A stretch of DNA of 64,000 nucleotides, from contig NZ_AP023441.1 of the NCBI RefSeq assembly GCF_019976755.1, positions 1,857,501-1,921,500 on the forward strand, written 5' to 3'. The translations under genes and the position numbers were made by a program. Under the pieces are notes generated by a model. The model made no database searches, was not told the origin of the DNA, and worked only from the letters and a program-made list of their open reading frames with translations. The stretch comes from Nostoc sp. MS1. GTDB lineage: Bacteria > Cyanobacteriota > Cyanobacteriia > Cyanobacteriales > Nostocaceae. Positions 10,571-19,919 of this stretch are shown one piece after another. Each line of letters begins with the position of its first letter. The stretch's first letter is position 1.

Positions 10571-10809
10571 ACCAATTTTGAATTTAAAACCTTTAGCTCA
10601 AAATTCCCGCTTATCAAACAATACTATTTATCGCTCTTTAATGTATTTTTAATTCAGGTGGTAATTTATAAATTATAAAAGTGTTTAAACTACTGCTTTT
10701 AGTATATTCTATCACATCAAATACTTAAAATTTGTTCTTGTAAAACATCTTCATAATTTACTTAAATAGAAACTAGCATAGTATTATCGGCACTATCCCA
10801 ACTATCTTT

Positions 10810-11391
10810 ATGGTCACTAGTCCCTTGACATTAAATCTAGACACAGTTCATCTTACAGACGAACAGTTTTATCAACTATGTCAAAATAACAGTGAATTGA
10901 AATTTGAACGCACTGCTACAGGTGAATTAATTATTATGCCCCCGGTTGGTGGTGAAAGTGGAAATAGAGAAGCAGACTTAATTATTGATCTCGGTAACTG
11001 GAACCGTCAAACGGGACTTGGCTATACTTTTAGTTCTTCTACTATATTTAAACTACCAAATGGAGCAGACCGTTCTCCTGATGCAGCGTGGATTCGTCGG
11101 GAACGTTGGGAAGCACTTACTCCTGAACAAAGACGGAGATTCCCCCCCATTGCGCCAGATTTTGTGATTGAATTAAGGTCAGCAACAGATGATATGGAAA
11201 AGTTGCGCCAGAAAATGCTGGAATATTTAGATGCTGGGGTGCAGCTAGGATGGTTAATTAATCCGCAACAGCAGCAAGTAGAAATTTATCGTCCAGGACA
11301 AGCAGTAGAATTGCAAAACCTGCCTACAGAATTATCAGGTGAAAATATATTACCAGGATTTAGATTGAGTTTGGATTGTTATAGTCAATAG
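10810..11391 (+). CDS. Uma2 family (DUF820) putative endonuclease
   Basis: The 193-residue protein has the layout of the cyanobacterial Uma2 family: an N-terminal LTDEQFYQLCQNN helix, the TGELIIMPPVGGESG block (about 37-51), SPDAAWIRRERW (about 89-100) and the core APDFVIELRS (about 117-126) with the PD-(D/E)xK-type Asp and Glu. A C-terminal YLDAGVQLGWLINPQ strand follows. This family is much expanded in filamentous cyanobacteria, its biological role is unclear, and nuclease activity is predicted from fold. It starts at ATG 10810. Confidence 0.88.
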   Translation: MVTSPLTLNLDTVHLTDEQFYQLCQNNSELKFERTATGELIIMPPVGGESGNREADLIIDLGNWNRQTGLGYTFSSSTIFKLPNGADRSPDAAWIRRERWEALTPEQRRRFPPIAPDFVIELRSATDDMEKLRQKMLEYLDAGVQLGWLINPQQQQVEIYRPGQAVELQNLPTELSGENILPGFRLSLDCYSQ

Positions 11392-11440
11392 TCATTGGTC
11401 ATTAGTCATTAGTCCATAGTCAACAGTCCATAGTCAAAAG
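11382..11440. repeat. Heptamer tandem repeats (TAGTCAT/TAGTCCA variants)
   Basis: About eight degenerate seven-base units in tandem lie just after the Uma2 stop and before the convergent lpxB end. This is the short tandem repeat type dispersed through Nostocales intergenic DNA. Copies also occur at 4631, 17911, 23954, 26537 and 33185. Confidence 0.75.
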
Positions 11441-11472
11441 GCAGGAGGTAAAACTCTTGAATTTTGAATTGA

Positions 11473-12792
11473 TTACTCCCTTTTTTCCATCATTTGCAAA
11501 ATTTCTTTAGCTGCCCGATCGCACACTCCTAATTCTCCCAAACACTGGCGCATTTCTTGATAATCTGCCAAGGTTTGCGATCGCCGTTCAGGATTAAGTA
11601 ATAATTCCATTGCCGCTTGAGTAATATTCTCTGATGTTGCGTCTTCTTGCAACAACTCTGGCACAATTGGCTTCATCACTACTAAATTAGTTGGTGACGC
11701 AAAGGGGATAGAACCTTTGAGAATTTTTCTGGCAATCCAAACTGTAACGGGATGCAAGCGATAAACTACAACTTGCGGCACGTTTAACAATGCGAGTTCT
11801 AAATTAACTGTGCCGGATTTGGTAATGGCAATATCGGCGGCGGCAAAAATTTCTTTTTGTTGTCCTGAAACAACTGTCGCCTTCAAACCATAACTCTTGA
11901 TGGCTGACTCAATTGGTTGTCTGTAAACTTCCAAAGACAGAGGAATCCAAAAATGAGCCTCTGGTATTTGAATTTGAATATTTTGGGCAGCTTGAAAAAT
12001 TGCTGGTAGGAGATATTTTAACTCTTGCCTACGGGAAGCGGGGAGGAGAGCGATCGCTTTCTGTTCTGGTGTAATGCCTAACTTAGTCCGTGCTTCTTCT
12101 CTACTGGGAACGTTCTGCATCCGGTCAACTAAAGGATGACCTACCCAGGTAACATCAGCACCATTGTCACGAAAATAACGGGCTTCTTCTGGAAAAATTG
12201 CCAGTAGTTTATCTGTAAAGCCAACTATACGAGAGGTATTACGCAAACTCATAGACCACACCCACTCCTGGGGTGCGATGTAATATGCTACAGGCACGTT
12301 TGGTAAATGCCTTTGCATATACGTACCAATACCGATATTTGGCCCCATGTAGTCGATTAATACTACCAAGTCTGGGGGATACTGTTTTAAATAGGCGATC
12401 GCTCGACGCTGTATTAGCAAAGTCGGCAATACATAAGGCAGAGACTCCAAAATCCCCATTGAACCAATACTACTGGTATTGCCCAATATTTTTGCTCCCG
12501 CCTCTGCCATCTTGTCGCCACCCAAGGCCACAATATCTAATTCCCAACCCACAGCAGCAGCTTGGCGTTTCAACGCCGCAATTAACAGCGATCCTTGCAA
12601 ATCGCCAGAAACTTCCCCAGTGCTGATAAATATTCTGATGGGAGTAGAGAGTGGGGAGTGGGGAGTAGGGAGTGGGAAGTGGGAAATATTATTCTGCTCC
12701 TCTGCTCCTTTAGCTACCATCTCCTCCTGCCTTCTGCCTTGTCTTCGACACGCTCCGCGAACTGCCTCCTGCCTCCTAGTCATCACTCCCAC
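11473..12792 (-). CDS. lpxB: Lipid-A-disaccharide synthase with repeat-encoded N-terminal extension
   Basis: LpxB condenses UDP-2,3-diacylglucosamine with lipid X to make the lipid A disaccharide at the inner membrane. The catalytic part starts at about residue 53 with RIFISTGEVSGDLQG. It includes DYMGPN, YYIAPQEWVW and LLPASRRQELKYL, followed by TKSGTVNLELAL. Homologues usually begin with MRIFISTGE, but here the Met position is ATC (12639-12637). The frame stays open upstream through repeat-like DNA to ATG 12783 or GTG 12792, which overlaps the end of lpxA by 17 bp. The first 51 residues are therefore low complexity and not conserved. An internal ATG at residue 25 (MVAKG) is another possible start. 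It is the last gene of the lpx operon. Confidence 0.9.
   Translation of the reverse strand: MGVMTRRQEAVRGACRRQGRRQEEMVAKGAEEQNNISHFPLPTPHSPLSTPIRIFISTGEVSGDLQGSLLIAALKRQAAAVGWELDIVALGGDKMAEAGAKILGNTSSIGSMGILESLPYVLPTLLIQRRAIAYLKQYPPDLVVLIDYMGPNIGIGTYMQRHLPNVPVAYYIAPQEWVWSMSLRNTSRIVGFTDKLLAIFPEEARYFRDNGADVTWVGHPLVDRMQNVPSREEARTKLGITPEQKAIALLPASRRQELKYLLPAIFQAAQNIQIQIPEAHFWIPLSLEVYRQPIESAIKSYGLKATVVSGQQKEIFAAADIAITKSGTVNLELALLNVPQVVVYRLHPVTVWIARKILKGSIPFASPTNLVVMKPIVPELLQEDATSENITQAAMELLLNPERRSQTLADYQEMRQCLGELGVCDRAAKEILQMMEKRE
12641..12683. repeat. GGGAGTG-type heptamer repeats inside the lpxB frame
   Basis: Six or so tandem variants of the heptamer GGGGAGT/GGGAAGT encode the proline/serine-rich stretch at about residues 38-51 of the LpxB frame. 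Units of this type are usually intergenic in Nostocales. Here they lie between the lpxA stop and the conserved LpxB core. Confidence 0.75.
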
Positions 12793-13591
12793 CTGATTTA
12801 CCTTTACCGGGAATCAAGCCGCGTCTTCCAGGCATTTGCGAGAGTAGCAGGAAGCGGCGCAGGTTTTGTAGGTGTTCGGTGTCTCCTAAAGATTCCAATT
12901 GTTCTAATGCTTCTTTAAAAGTTAAGTTAGAACGGTACAAAATACGGAAGGCTTTTCTGAGGAGTTGCAAATCGCTGGTTTCCATACCAGAGCGTTTGAG
13001 TCCCACAAGGTTAAGAGTTCTAATTCTGCCTGGGTTGCCTTCTACTAACATATAGGGCGGCACATCGCGGTCAATACGTGCCATTCCGCCTACCATTGCT
13101 TGTCTACCAATGTGTACAAATTGATGCACGCCTAAAACTCCGCTTAATCTGGCGGATGATTCTATGTGGACATGACCTGCTAATGCTACTGAGTTAGCGA
13201 TAATTACGGAGTCTTCAATTATACAATTATGAGCAACGTGGACATAAGCCATTAACAAATTATTGTGACCAATAATTGTGGCTTGCCCGGCTCCGGTAGC
13301 ACGATTAATAGTGACATACTCACGAATTAAGTTATTGTCACCAATTTTGACCCAGGTTGGTTCGCCTACAAATTTGAGATCCTGGGGTTCCATACCGATA
13401 GCTGCACCTGTAAAAATCTGATTTCGCGCCCCAATCTCACAAGGCCCTTCTAGCACCGCATGAGCGCCAATAATTGTTTCCGGGCCGACTTTAACATGCG
13501 CTCCAATCACAGCATAAGCACCGACTTGCACTGTTGAGTGCAGTTCCGAGTTTGGATGAATTACAGCAGTTGGGTGAATAAGCGTCTTCAA
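12776..13591 (-). CDS. lpxA: UDP-N-acetylglucosamine acyltransferase
   Basis: LpxA transfers a 3-hydroxyacyl chain from acyl-ACP to UDP-GlcNAc, the first step of lipid A synthesis. The 271-residue protein is a left-handed beta-helix of hexapeptide repeats (about 1-190) with the active-site block NLLMAYVHVAHNC, in which His121 is the likely catalytic base. A helical C-terminal domain follows, starting near GLKRSGM. The start is TTG 13591, supported by GGAG eight bases upstream and by homologues beginning MKTLIHPTA. It lies downstream of fabZ and overlaps lpxB. Confidence 0.95.
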   Translation of the reverse strand: MKTLIHPTAVIHPNSELHSTVQVGAYAVIGAHVKVGPETIIGAHAVLEGPCEIGARNQIFTGAAIGMEPQDLKFVGEPTWVKIGDNNLIREYVTINRATGAGQATIIGHNNLLMAYVHVAHNCIIEDSVIIANSVALAGHVHIESSARLSGVLGVHQFVHIGRQAMVGGMARIDRDVPPYMLVEGNPGRIRTLNLVGLKRSGMETSDLQLLRKAFRILYRSNLTFKEALEQLESLGDTEHLQNLRRFLLLSQMPGRRGLIPGKGKSGGSDD

Positions 13592-13838
13592 GGGTGAATC
13601 TCCAGAACTGTCTTGAGGAGCCAGTGCCTTGCTTTGGTTGTCAAAGTTTCAGCGCCTGGCGTTGCTGAGTATGTGAGTTTTCAGTGACCGATATGTCGGG
13701 CAAGCAAGTTGAGTGTGTGAGCGGCGAAAATCAAGAATTTATAAGATGCTATTGTGGCGATTTTTCTTTACTGCTATCCTATTTCAGGATTGAGTAAAGG
13801 TACTTCACGGCTGTACCTGTACCACGTAAGCTAAATTA

Positions 13839-14354
13839 TCAGTTGATCAGCGAAAACATTAATTCGCCTTCTGCTGCTAGTTGTCCGTCAACTTCGGCAC
13901 GAGCCTGCATTTTGCTGAAACGACGTTGTTTAATCCATAACAGTTCCACCGTCATTACCAGTTGGTCTCCCGGTACTACTTGGCGGCGGAAACGGACTTT
14001 ATCAATACCAGCAAACACAAATAAACCATCTTCTAAGTCGGGTAGTTGTCTAATCACGATACCACCAACCTGTGCCATTGCTTCCACAATTAGCACTCCA
14101 GGCATTAATGGTCTACCTGGGAAATGACCTGTAAATTGTGGCTCGTTAACGGTGACGTTTTTGATACCTACCGCGCTTTTACCTGGTGTGTAGTCAATGA
14201 TTTTGTCTACTAGTAAGAACGGGTAACGATGAGGGAGTAATTGCTGAATTTCTTCAGATGTAAAAGTCTTTTTAGGTTCCAGGGGTATTGCCTCCTCATG
14301 AGTTGGAGGTTGTTCAGTAGATGTGGGTGCTTTTACTTCAGAGAGAATTGACAT
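13839..14354 (-). CDS. fabZ: 3-hydroxyacyl-ACP dehydratase
   Basis: FabZ dehydrates 3-hydroxyacyl-ACP in fatty acid elongation and competes with LpxA for its substrate, which is why the genes often sit together. The 171-residue protein has an N-terminal extension of about 35 residues before LLPHRYPFLLVD. The active-site helix contains GHFPGRPLMPGV (His77) and IVEAMAQ (Glu91). It starts at ATG 14354 and lies 46 bp downstream of lpxC in the operon. Confidence 0.96.
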   Translation of the reverse strand: MSILSEVKAPTSTEQPPTHEEAIPLEPKKTFTSEEIQQLLPHRYPFLLVDKIIDYTPGKSAVGIKNVTVNEPQFTGHFPGRPLMPGVLIVEAMAQVGGIVIRQLPDLEDGLFVFAGIDKVRFRRQVVPGDQLVMTVELLWIKQRRFSKMQARAEVDGQLAAEGELMFSLIN

Positions 14355-14400
14355 TAGCAGTGTGGTTGGTAATCTGGGGGTTAACTGAGGTAGTGGGGAT

Positions 14401-15267
14401 TTAGTGAGTGACAGCTAAGATTTTTTGTGCCAGTTGAATGTGTAAATTATGGCTAGCTTTATACGCTAAAAAATGAGCGCGGGGAAAATACCCCAACAAA
14501 CTCAAATCCCCTACTAAATCCAAAATTTTATGACGTACTGGCTCATTTGCAAATCTTAATGGTGGATTTAACCAGCCATCAGGGCCACAAACTAGCGCAT
14601 TATCCAAACTACCACCTTTAATCAACCCAGATTTCTGTAAATATTCGATTTGATGTAATAAACCAAATGTCCGTGCTGGGGCAATTTCTTGGGCAAAGCT
14701 TTCCGCCGCTTGGTTCTGCTTGGTAGTTAGTGACCAACTGTGCCATTGATTACCAATGGCTGGTAAGTCAAAATCAATACCGTAGCTAAAGCGGGTTTCC
14801 GATGCTGGGATAGCAGCAACAAAAGCATCATCTTGATAAATCCAAATTGGTGCGGAAATATCTAAGGGAACTGAGTTATCTGTAACTACTTGGGGTGCTA
14901 AACCAACTTTGGCAATACTACTTACCCATTCTTTAGCTGAACCATCTAGAAGCGGCACTTCTGGACCATCTATTTCGATACGAGCATTATCTACACCCAT
15001 CCCCGCCAAGGCTGCTAATAAATGTTCGACTGTACGCACGCTGACTTGATCCTTCCCTAACTGAGTGGAAAGGACAGTCTCATGCACAGCCGCAACTTGA
15101 GCCGGAATTATGGGTGAATCTGGTAAATCTACTCGCACAAAGTAACGACCACTACCAACTTCAGCAGGCAGTACCCGTACTTTGGTATTTACACCACTAT
15201 GCAGCCCAACTCCAGTCAGCGCGATCGCTCCTGCTAAAGTGTGCTGTTTAATACCTTCCTCATTCAT
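14401..15267 (-). CDS. lpxC: UDP-3-O-acyl-N-acetylglucosamine deacetylase
   Basis: LpxC is the zinc-dependent, committed deacetylase of lipid A synthesis. The 288 residues show TGVGLHSG (18-25), EHLLAALAGMG with zinc ligand His82, HKILDLVGDLSLLG with the second His and Asp ligands, and a C-terminal RAHFLAYKASHNLH containing the catalytic His region. The ATG at 15267 is used, and one four bases later is out of frame. It is second in the operon after omp85, with a heptamer repeat in the 64-bp gap. Confidence 0.96.
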   Translation of the reverse strand: MNEEGIKQHTLAGAIALTGVGLHSGVNTKVRVLPAEVGSGRYFVRVDLPDSPIIPAQVAAVHETVLSTQLGKDQVSVRTVEHLLAALAGMGVDNARIEIDGPEVPLLDGSAKEWVSSIAKVGLAPQVVTDNSVPLDISAPIWIYQDDAFVAAIPASETRFSYGIDFDLPAIGNQWHSWSLTTKQNQAAESFAQEIAPARTFGLLHQIEYLQKSGLIKGGSLDNALVCGPDGWLNPPLRFANEPVRHKILDLVGDLSLLGYFPRAHFLAYKASHNLHIQLAQKILAVTH

Positions 15268-15286
15268 CTCTGGTAAAGACCCTGGT

Positions 15287-15328
15287 GTTGACTATGGACT
15301 GTGGACTGTGGACTGTGGACTAATGACC
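15287..15328. repeat. Tandem TGGACTG heptamers between omp85 and lpxC
   Basis: Five near-perfect seven-base units (GGACTGT) lie in the short gap between the omp85 stop and lpxC start. They may form part of the leader of lpxC on a shared transcript. Confidence 0.75.
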
Positions 15329-15331
15329 ACT

Positions 15332-17854
15332 TTAAAATCTTTCACCGATACCGAAGTTAATTCGGCTATCACCATTATCATTGATACCGTAGTCGATCCG
15401 AATCGGCCCCAGTGGTGATTGTACTCGCACACCCAGACCATAGCCATAGCCAGTACCATCTTTATTCAGGACTTCAGCTACTTTGTTTCCGGTTCCTAAG
15501 TCAGTACCGACATCTACGAACAACGCACCACTGACTACAGAAAAGACAGGGAAACGATATTCCACAGTTGCTTGGACATAGCTACGTCCACTACCTAAAG
15601 CACCTTCTTCATAACCCCGTACTGAGTTACTACCACCAAGGCTAAAAGCTTCATAGGGAGGCAAATCACCAAAGACTGTACCGCCTTGGACATTAAAAGC
15701 TAGGGTTTGCGGGCCTTTAGTAAAATTAAGGAACTTCACAGGAAGATATTGACTATAGCTACCCCGGAGTCTAGTTAGGAAAATACTACCTGAGCCTACT
15801 GGTACTGATTGGTCTATGCCAAAACGTAAGTAAGAACCGCTAGTAGGTTGCAAGGGGTTATTGCGGCGATCGCGTTGCGCTCCCAATTGTAACAGCAATA
15901 GATCATCTTCTCCTGTACCTGAGAAGGTGAGGGGAACAAGATCGCTGATGCGGTTGCCATTATCATCAAATACAGCGCCTTCTTTTCTTAATCTCCCGTC
16001 AGCATCACGGGTAGTTACTCGCTGATACTGAAAACCGGCTGAAGCTGTCCATTCTGCTCTTTCAAAGGGATTAGGTGCAAGAGGACGGGTGAAGGTAACA
16101 CCGCCGCCTAAACGAGTTACACGGGGACGATCTTGTCTGCCTGTATCGGTGGGATTATTCGGGTCAAAGGTTCTGAGGTCTTCGTCTGGCCCGTCAAAAA
16201 TTAAGGAAATTGAACTACGGCGGAAAATATTTGCTGTGTAAGAAGTACGGTAAGGATCGCCTGCTATCCAAGGGTCAGTGAAGCGTAGGTCAAACAGAAA
16301 TAGTTCATTTTGTCCTAACTGGACTTCTGCACCTAGTTTTTGGTTTCTGCCGTTGAGGTTCTGCTGTTGATAGCTGACTGTACCAAACAACCCACTAGCA
16401 GAACTAATACCAGCACCAGCCGCAATGGAACCACTACTCCGTTCCACAACGTTAACGACTACATTTACCTTGGTGGGGTCTGTACCTGGGTCAAGGGAAA
16501 CGTTGACATCTTCAAACAATCCTGTGCCAAATACACGTTGTAAGTCTTTTTGTACAGTGTTACGGTTGAACACTTGTCCTGGCTTTAACTGCAATTCTCG
16601 CGTGACGATATATTCCTGCGTCCGTCCCCGAATTGGTTCTCCTTTCTCGTTAACATCCTGACCTTCTTTGTTGCGGAAGCGGACGTTAATATTTTCTACC
16701 ACCCCTTCTGCTACTTGTAGGGTAACAACTCCATTTTCAGAAACTTGTGGCGCACCAACTACGTTAGCGAGGACGTAACCTTGGTCTTGATAGCGTTTTG
16801 TTAATTGCTTAATCCCTTCTTGTAAATCACGTAAATTAAGGATTGTGCCGTATTGTTTACCGAAGATTTCATCAGCAGTTGCTTGGGGTAATACAGATGG
16901 AACGTTACTACCTGGGTTAGCTTGAATTTGGACTTTGGTTAACACAGGGTTGGGTTGGACAATAAAGCTAACTCTCACCCCTAAAGGTGTATCTTCTGGT
17001 ACTGCTTGGACGTTAGAGAAAAAGCCTGTGCCAAAGATGGCATTAATATCTTCTTGTAACTGGGAACGAGTGGTTGTCCGTCCAGCTTGGGTACGAATTA
17101 CGTTGTAAACTTGGGTTTCTAATTCGGGTGTGAGTTCACCTGATTGGGGTCTAATCAGAACTTCTGACACTAATACACGGGGTTCGTTATTTTCCTGTGG
17201 AGTGGTGTTTGGAGTGTTAAAGTTTTGGTTTCCAGGGGTTGGCGCTGGGGTAGTGCCAGGGGTTGGTGCTGGGGTAGTTTCAGGGGTTGGTGTTTGTTGT
17301 TGTGTTGTTGGGAAAGTTACTCCAGGCTGGGTGGTAGGTTGCTGTTCTGGTGCTTGTACAAGTTGTTGTGCTGATGATCTGGCTACGGTTTGGGGATTAG
17401 GAATTGGGGAGAGATTTTCTTTTTTCTGCGGTGATGGCGATCGCGTTTCTTTAACTGTAGCTGTCTGAGTATTATTTAAAGCCTGAGCTAATTTTGTCCT
17501 CACTTCCACAGGCGATTTACTCACAGGAGGCTGTTCAACGCTCAAGCTTGTCGAGGTCGTGTCTTCTAATGTCGGTACAATGATCTCTTTAGTTGCTGTT
17601 GCTGCTGACTTTGTTGATTTTTCTGAGGAAAATTCCCCATCTGGGGACGGAACATCTATCAGTGCTTTAACAGTTGTTGAATCGGACTGAGATTGTGAGA
17701 CATTTTGTTCTAGCTGCTGAGTTGTTGCTGCTGGGAACGCCTCTAATGTTTGTTCTAAACTGCTAGGAGTTTGAGCATTAGCATTTAAAGAACTGGTTAA
17801 AGGTGCTGTAATTGCCACAGCTGCCACAAATACGGGAGATAAACGCATCTTCAT
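15332..17854 (-). CDS. bamA: Outer membrane assembly protein Omp85/BamA
   Basis: Omp85 inserts beta-barrel proteins into the outer membrane and is the ancestor of chloroplast Toc75. The 840-residue protein has a signal peptide (about 1-27, ending NANA), then a long Pro/Thr/Gln/Ser-rich segment (about 28-225) with PTPGTTPAPTPG-type repeats. Three POTRA domains follow (about 227-305, 305-390, 390-475; first strand RVLVSEVLIRP), and then a 16-strand barrel with GGSNSVRGYEEGALG near the lid-lock region. It ends in RINFGIGERF with the terminal aromatic typical of barrel proteins. In cyanobacteria three POTRAs are normal. The gene heads the lpxC-fabZ-lpxA-lpxB run, so barrel assembly and lipid A synthesis are probably expressed together. 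Confidence 0.95.
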   Translation of the reverse strand: MKMRLSPVFVAAVAITAPLTSSLNANAQTPSSLEQTLEAFPAATTQQLEQNVSQSQSDSTTVKALIDVPSPDGEFSSEKSTKSAATATKEIIVPTLEDTTSTSLSVEQPPVSKSPVEVRTKLAQALNNTQTATVKETRSPSPQKKENLSPIPNPQTVARSSAQQLVQAPEQQPTTQPGVTFPTTQQQTPTPETTPAPTPGTTPAPTPGNQNFNTPNTTPQENNEPRVLVSEVLIRPQSGELTPELETQVYNVIRTQAGRTTTRSQLQEDINAIFGTGFFSNVQAVPEDTPLGVRVSFIVQPNPVLTKVQIQANPGSNVPSVLPQATADEIFGKQYGTILNLRDLQEGIKQLTKRYQDQGYVLANVVGAPQVSENGVVTLQVAEGVVENINVRFRNKEGQDVNEKGEPIRGRTQEYIVTRELQLKPGQVFNRNTVQKDLQRVFGTGLFEDVNVSLDPGTDPTKVNVVVNVVERSSGSIAAGAGISSASGLFGTVSYQQQNLNGRNQKLGAEVQLGQNELFLFDLRFTDPWIAGDPYRTSYTANIFRRSSISLIFDGPDEDLRTFDPNNPTDTGRQDRPRVTRLGGGVTFTRPLAPNPFERAEWTASAGFQYQRVTTRDADGRLRKEGAVFDDNGNRISDLVPLTFSGTGEDDLLLLQLGAQRDRRNNPLQPTSGSYLRFGIDQSVPVGSGSIFLTRLRGSYSQYLPVKFLNFTKGPQTLAFNVQGGTVFGDLPPYEAFSLGGSNSVRGYEEGALGSGRSYVQATVEYRFPVFSVVSGALFVDVGTDLGTGNKVAEVLNKDGTGYGYGLGVRVQSPLGPIRIDYGINDNGDSRINFGIGERF

Positions 17855-17910
17855 TTAATTCCTTTCCTTCTCTTCACTCCACACACACCATTAACGGGCA
17901 ATTGCCGTTT

Positions 17911-17948
17911 TAGTCATTAGTCATTAGTCATTAGTCCACAGTCGAAAG
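17911..17948. repeat. Heptamer tandem repeats upstream of omp85
   Basis: Four TAGTCAT units and degenerate neighbours lie 57 bp upstream of the omp85 start, in the leader region between purC and omp85. They belong to the dispersed Nostocales short tandem repeat type. Confidence 0.75.
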
Positions 17949-18062
17949 GCAGAAGAGGCTAGGTAGAGGATTTTTCCCCTGCCCCCTGCACCCTGCCCCC
18001 CTGCATCTTTCTCATCCCCCCATCTCCACTTGCTTAATAATTAAATTTAGATTGTCATTAAT

Positions 18063-18800
18063 TTAACTTTTAATCTCTACTGCTTGTAGTACTCTTTGTA
18101 AAACCTCCTGGTAAGCATCTTCTACATTTCCCAAGTCTCGCCGGAAACGGTCTTTATCCATGACTCGACGATTAGGGTCGGTTTCTGTAGTGTTCCACAA
18201 ACGGCAGGTATCAGGGCTAATTTCATCAGCCAAAAGCAATTGTTGTTGTGAATTTAAACCAAATTCTAGTTTGAAGTCTACTAGGGTAATACCACAACGC
18301 TGCCAGAAGTCTTTGAGGAACTCGTTAATTTGCAATGCTAGATGGGTAATTTCATCTACTTGTTCCGGTGTCGCTAGTTCCATCAACAGCAGGCGATCGC
18401 GTGTTAGTAGTGGATCTCCCAGTTGATCGTTTTTATAATAAAACTCTACTAGAGGCTGTTTTAAAACTGTACCTAGTTCTATGCCTGTTTGCTGACATAA
18501 ACTGCCAGCCGCAATATTACGGATTACTACCTCTAAGGGTAAAATTTTGACTGCTTTCACCCGCATTTGGTTAGGGCTAGGGCTATCAATATAGTGAGTT
18601 TTAATCCCCGATGCTTCTAACTGCTGAAATAGCTGACTAGAAATGCTACAGTTTATCCTCCCTTTACCAAGGATGCTGCCGCGCTTTTGTGCGTTGAAAG
18701 CAGTAGCATCATCCTTAAAATCAGCCAGTAATATTTCTGGGTCGTCGGTAGCGTAGAGAATTTTCGCTTTGCCTTCGTATAGCTTGGAATGAACAGACAT
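18063..18800 (-). CDS. purC: SAICAR synthetase (phosphoribosylaminoimidazole-succinocarboxamide synthase)
   Basis: PurC joins aspartate to CAIR in purine biosynthesis using ATP. From ATG 18800 the protein has 245 residues, as usual. It begins MSVHSKLYEGKAK, with the ATP-binding YEGKAK motif, and contains KILPLEVVIRNIAAGS and the LADEISPDTCRLW signature. A TTG at 18830 would add ten non-conserved residues. It sits about 210 bp upstream of omp85 on the same strand, with repeats between, so it is probably a separate unit. Confidence 0.96.
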   Translation of the reverse strand: MSVHSKLYEGKAKILYATDDPEILLADFKDDATAFNAQKRGSILGKGRINCSISSQLFQQLEASGIKTHYIDSPSPNQMRVKAVKILPLEVVIRNIAAGSLCQQTGIELGTVLKQPLVEFYYKNDQLGDPLLTRDRLLLMELATPEQVDEITHLALQINEFLKDFWQRCGITLVDFKLEFGLNSQQQLLLADEISPDTCRLWNTTETDPNRRVMDKDRFRRDLGNVEDAYQEVLQRVLQAVEIKS

Positions 18801-18830
18801 GGTGGGAGGTAAGGTTTGAGCAATGAGCAA

Positions 18831-19634
18831 CTTTTGCCCTTTCGAGCTTCACCATTTTATCTTTAGTTATCACCATTAGCTATTCGCTTGTGTCAGTACC
18901 GATTTTGGATTCATGAAATTAGAAGCTACATCAAAAATGATGAATCTCTGACAAAAGTCCGCTCTCTTAACTTTTTTAGAGGTGATTAAACGCTAAATTA
19001 GCTCTCTCTTTTAGTAGAAGACTACCAATAAATAATTACGGTAATCTCATATTATTAATGTCATTTTTTATATAAGTATTAAAATATATGAAAATAAAAA
19101 TAATTTTTGTAACTAATTAAATAGTTTAGTAGCAAAAAGTATATATTAATACTCTATTTGGTGAAATTGAAGATTATCTTTCAGTTTATAGATTGTGAAA
19201 TTGAAGATTGGGCAAATTAGTTACTCTTAGGAGAGAAATCAACTACTTTACTTTTTAGCTTTGACAATTAACCTTGTAGAAAATGCTTATTTCAAAGATA
19301 TTTTCAGTGTAAATACTAATTTTGAATGCCAAACTGTTACATTGTCGCATCCATATGGTTATCAGAGTGGTTGAATAAATAAAATTTGTTTGACTCTGGT
19401 TTGAAAGAGCGGATTTGATAAAATATCAAAAAAGGTTTTGCCCAGATACTTTGAAGATGTATTGCATAATACAAGAAATGAAATAAGCATTTTTAAATAA
19501 TCAAATATAGTTGGTTTCAGTTAAATCAATCAAGAAGCGGTTGCTATTAGTAGTAGGGTGTGTATCACAAAGCTTATTTGTATAGGCTGCTAGTAATTTA
19601 GCTTCAGCTATTAAACCAGAAGGAGTCGAATTAT
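18831..19634. other. Long AT-rich intergenic region
   Basis: No convincing gene is visible. It holds a 15-bp direct repeat GTGAAATTGAAGATT at 19161-19175 and 19195-19209 and several poly-A/T tracts. A promoter for the small downstream gene is likely but I cannot place it. Confidence 0.5.
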
Positions 19635-19919
19635 ATGGAGAAAACAACCATGAACAAAGAAAATTTCCTCTATCCCCGTGGGCGTTACTATGGTCAAGTA
19701 AAGCCAGAAAACTTAGTCTTTAATGCTAATTTACAAGAATTTGCACAAAAAATAAGTTATATTTGCAATTTAGAAACGAATGGGAAATTATCGCCTGAAG
19801 AAGCTTACGAGCAAATCAAAGGTCTGTGGAAAGAATTAAAACGTACGAAAAAACAACTGCAAATTGGGGAAAAACCGTTTCAGAACGATGATGGTAACTC
19901 TGAAAATTTTGACAAGTAA
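19635..19919 (+). CDS. Small conserved cyanobacterial protein, unknown
   Basis: The protein has 94 residues. The start at ATG 19635 is backed by AGGAG ten bases upstream, while an internal Met at residue 6 (MNKENFLYPRG) is also possible. It is soluble and charged. The block NFLYPRGRYYGQVKPENL followed by a helical SPEEAYEQIKGLWKELKR segment resembles a small family I recall from filamentous cyanobacteria, without known function. It is flanked by long spacers, so it is probably monocistronic. Confidence 0.75.
   Translation: MEKTTMNKENFLYPRGRYYGQVKPENLVFNANLQEFAQKISYICNLETNGKLSPEEAYEQIKGLWKELKRTKKQLQIGEKPFQNDDGNSENFDK

Noticed and set aside
10810..11391. Uma2 protein as restriction partner of the methyltransferase
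   Set aside because: The genes are divergent, 239 bp apart, and Uma2 proteins are numerous and unlinked to methyltransferases in cyanobacteria as far as I know.
11382..11440. Tandem heptamers as a possible CRISPR array
   Set aside because: Units are seven bases, contiguous and degenerate. There are no constant repeats with unique spacers, and no cas genes are in the window.
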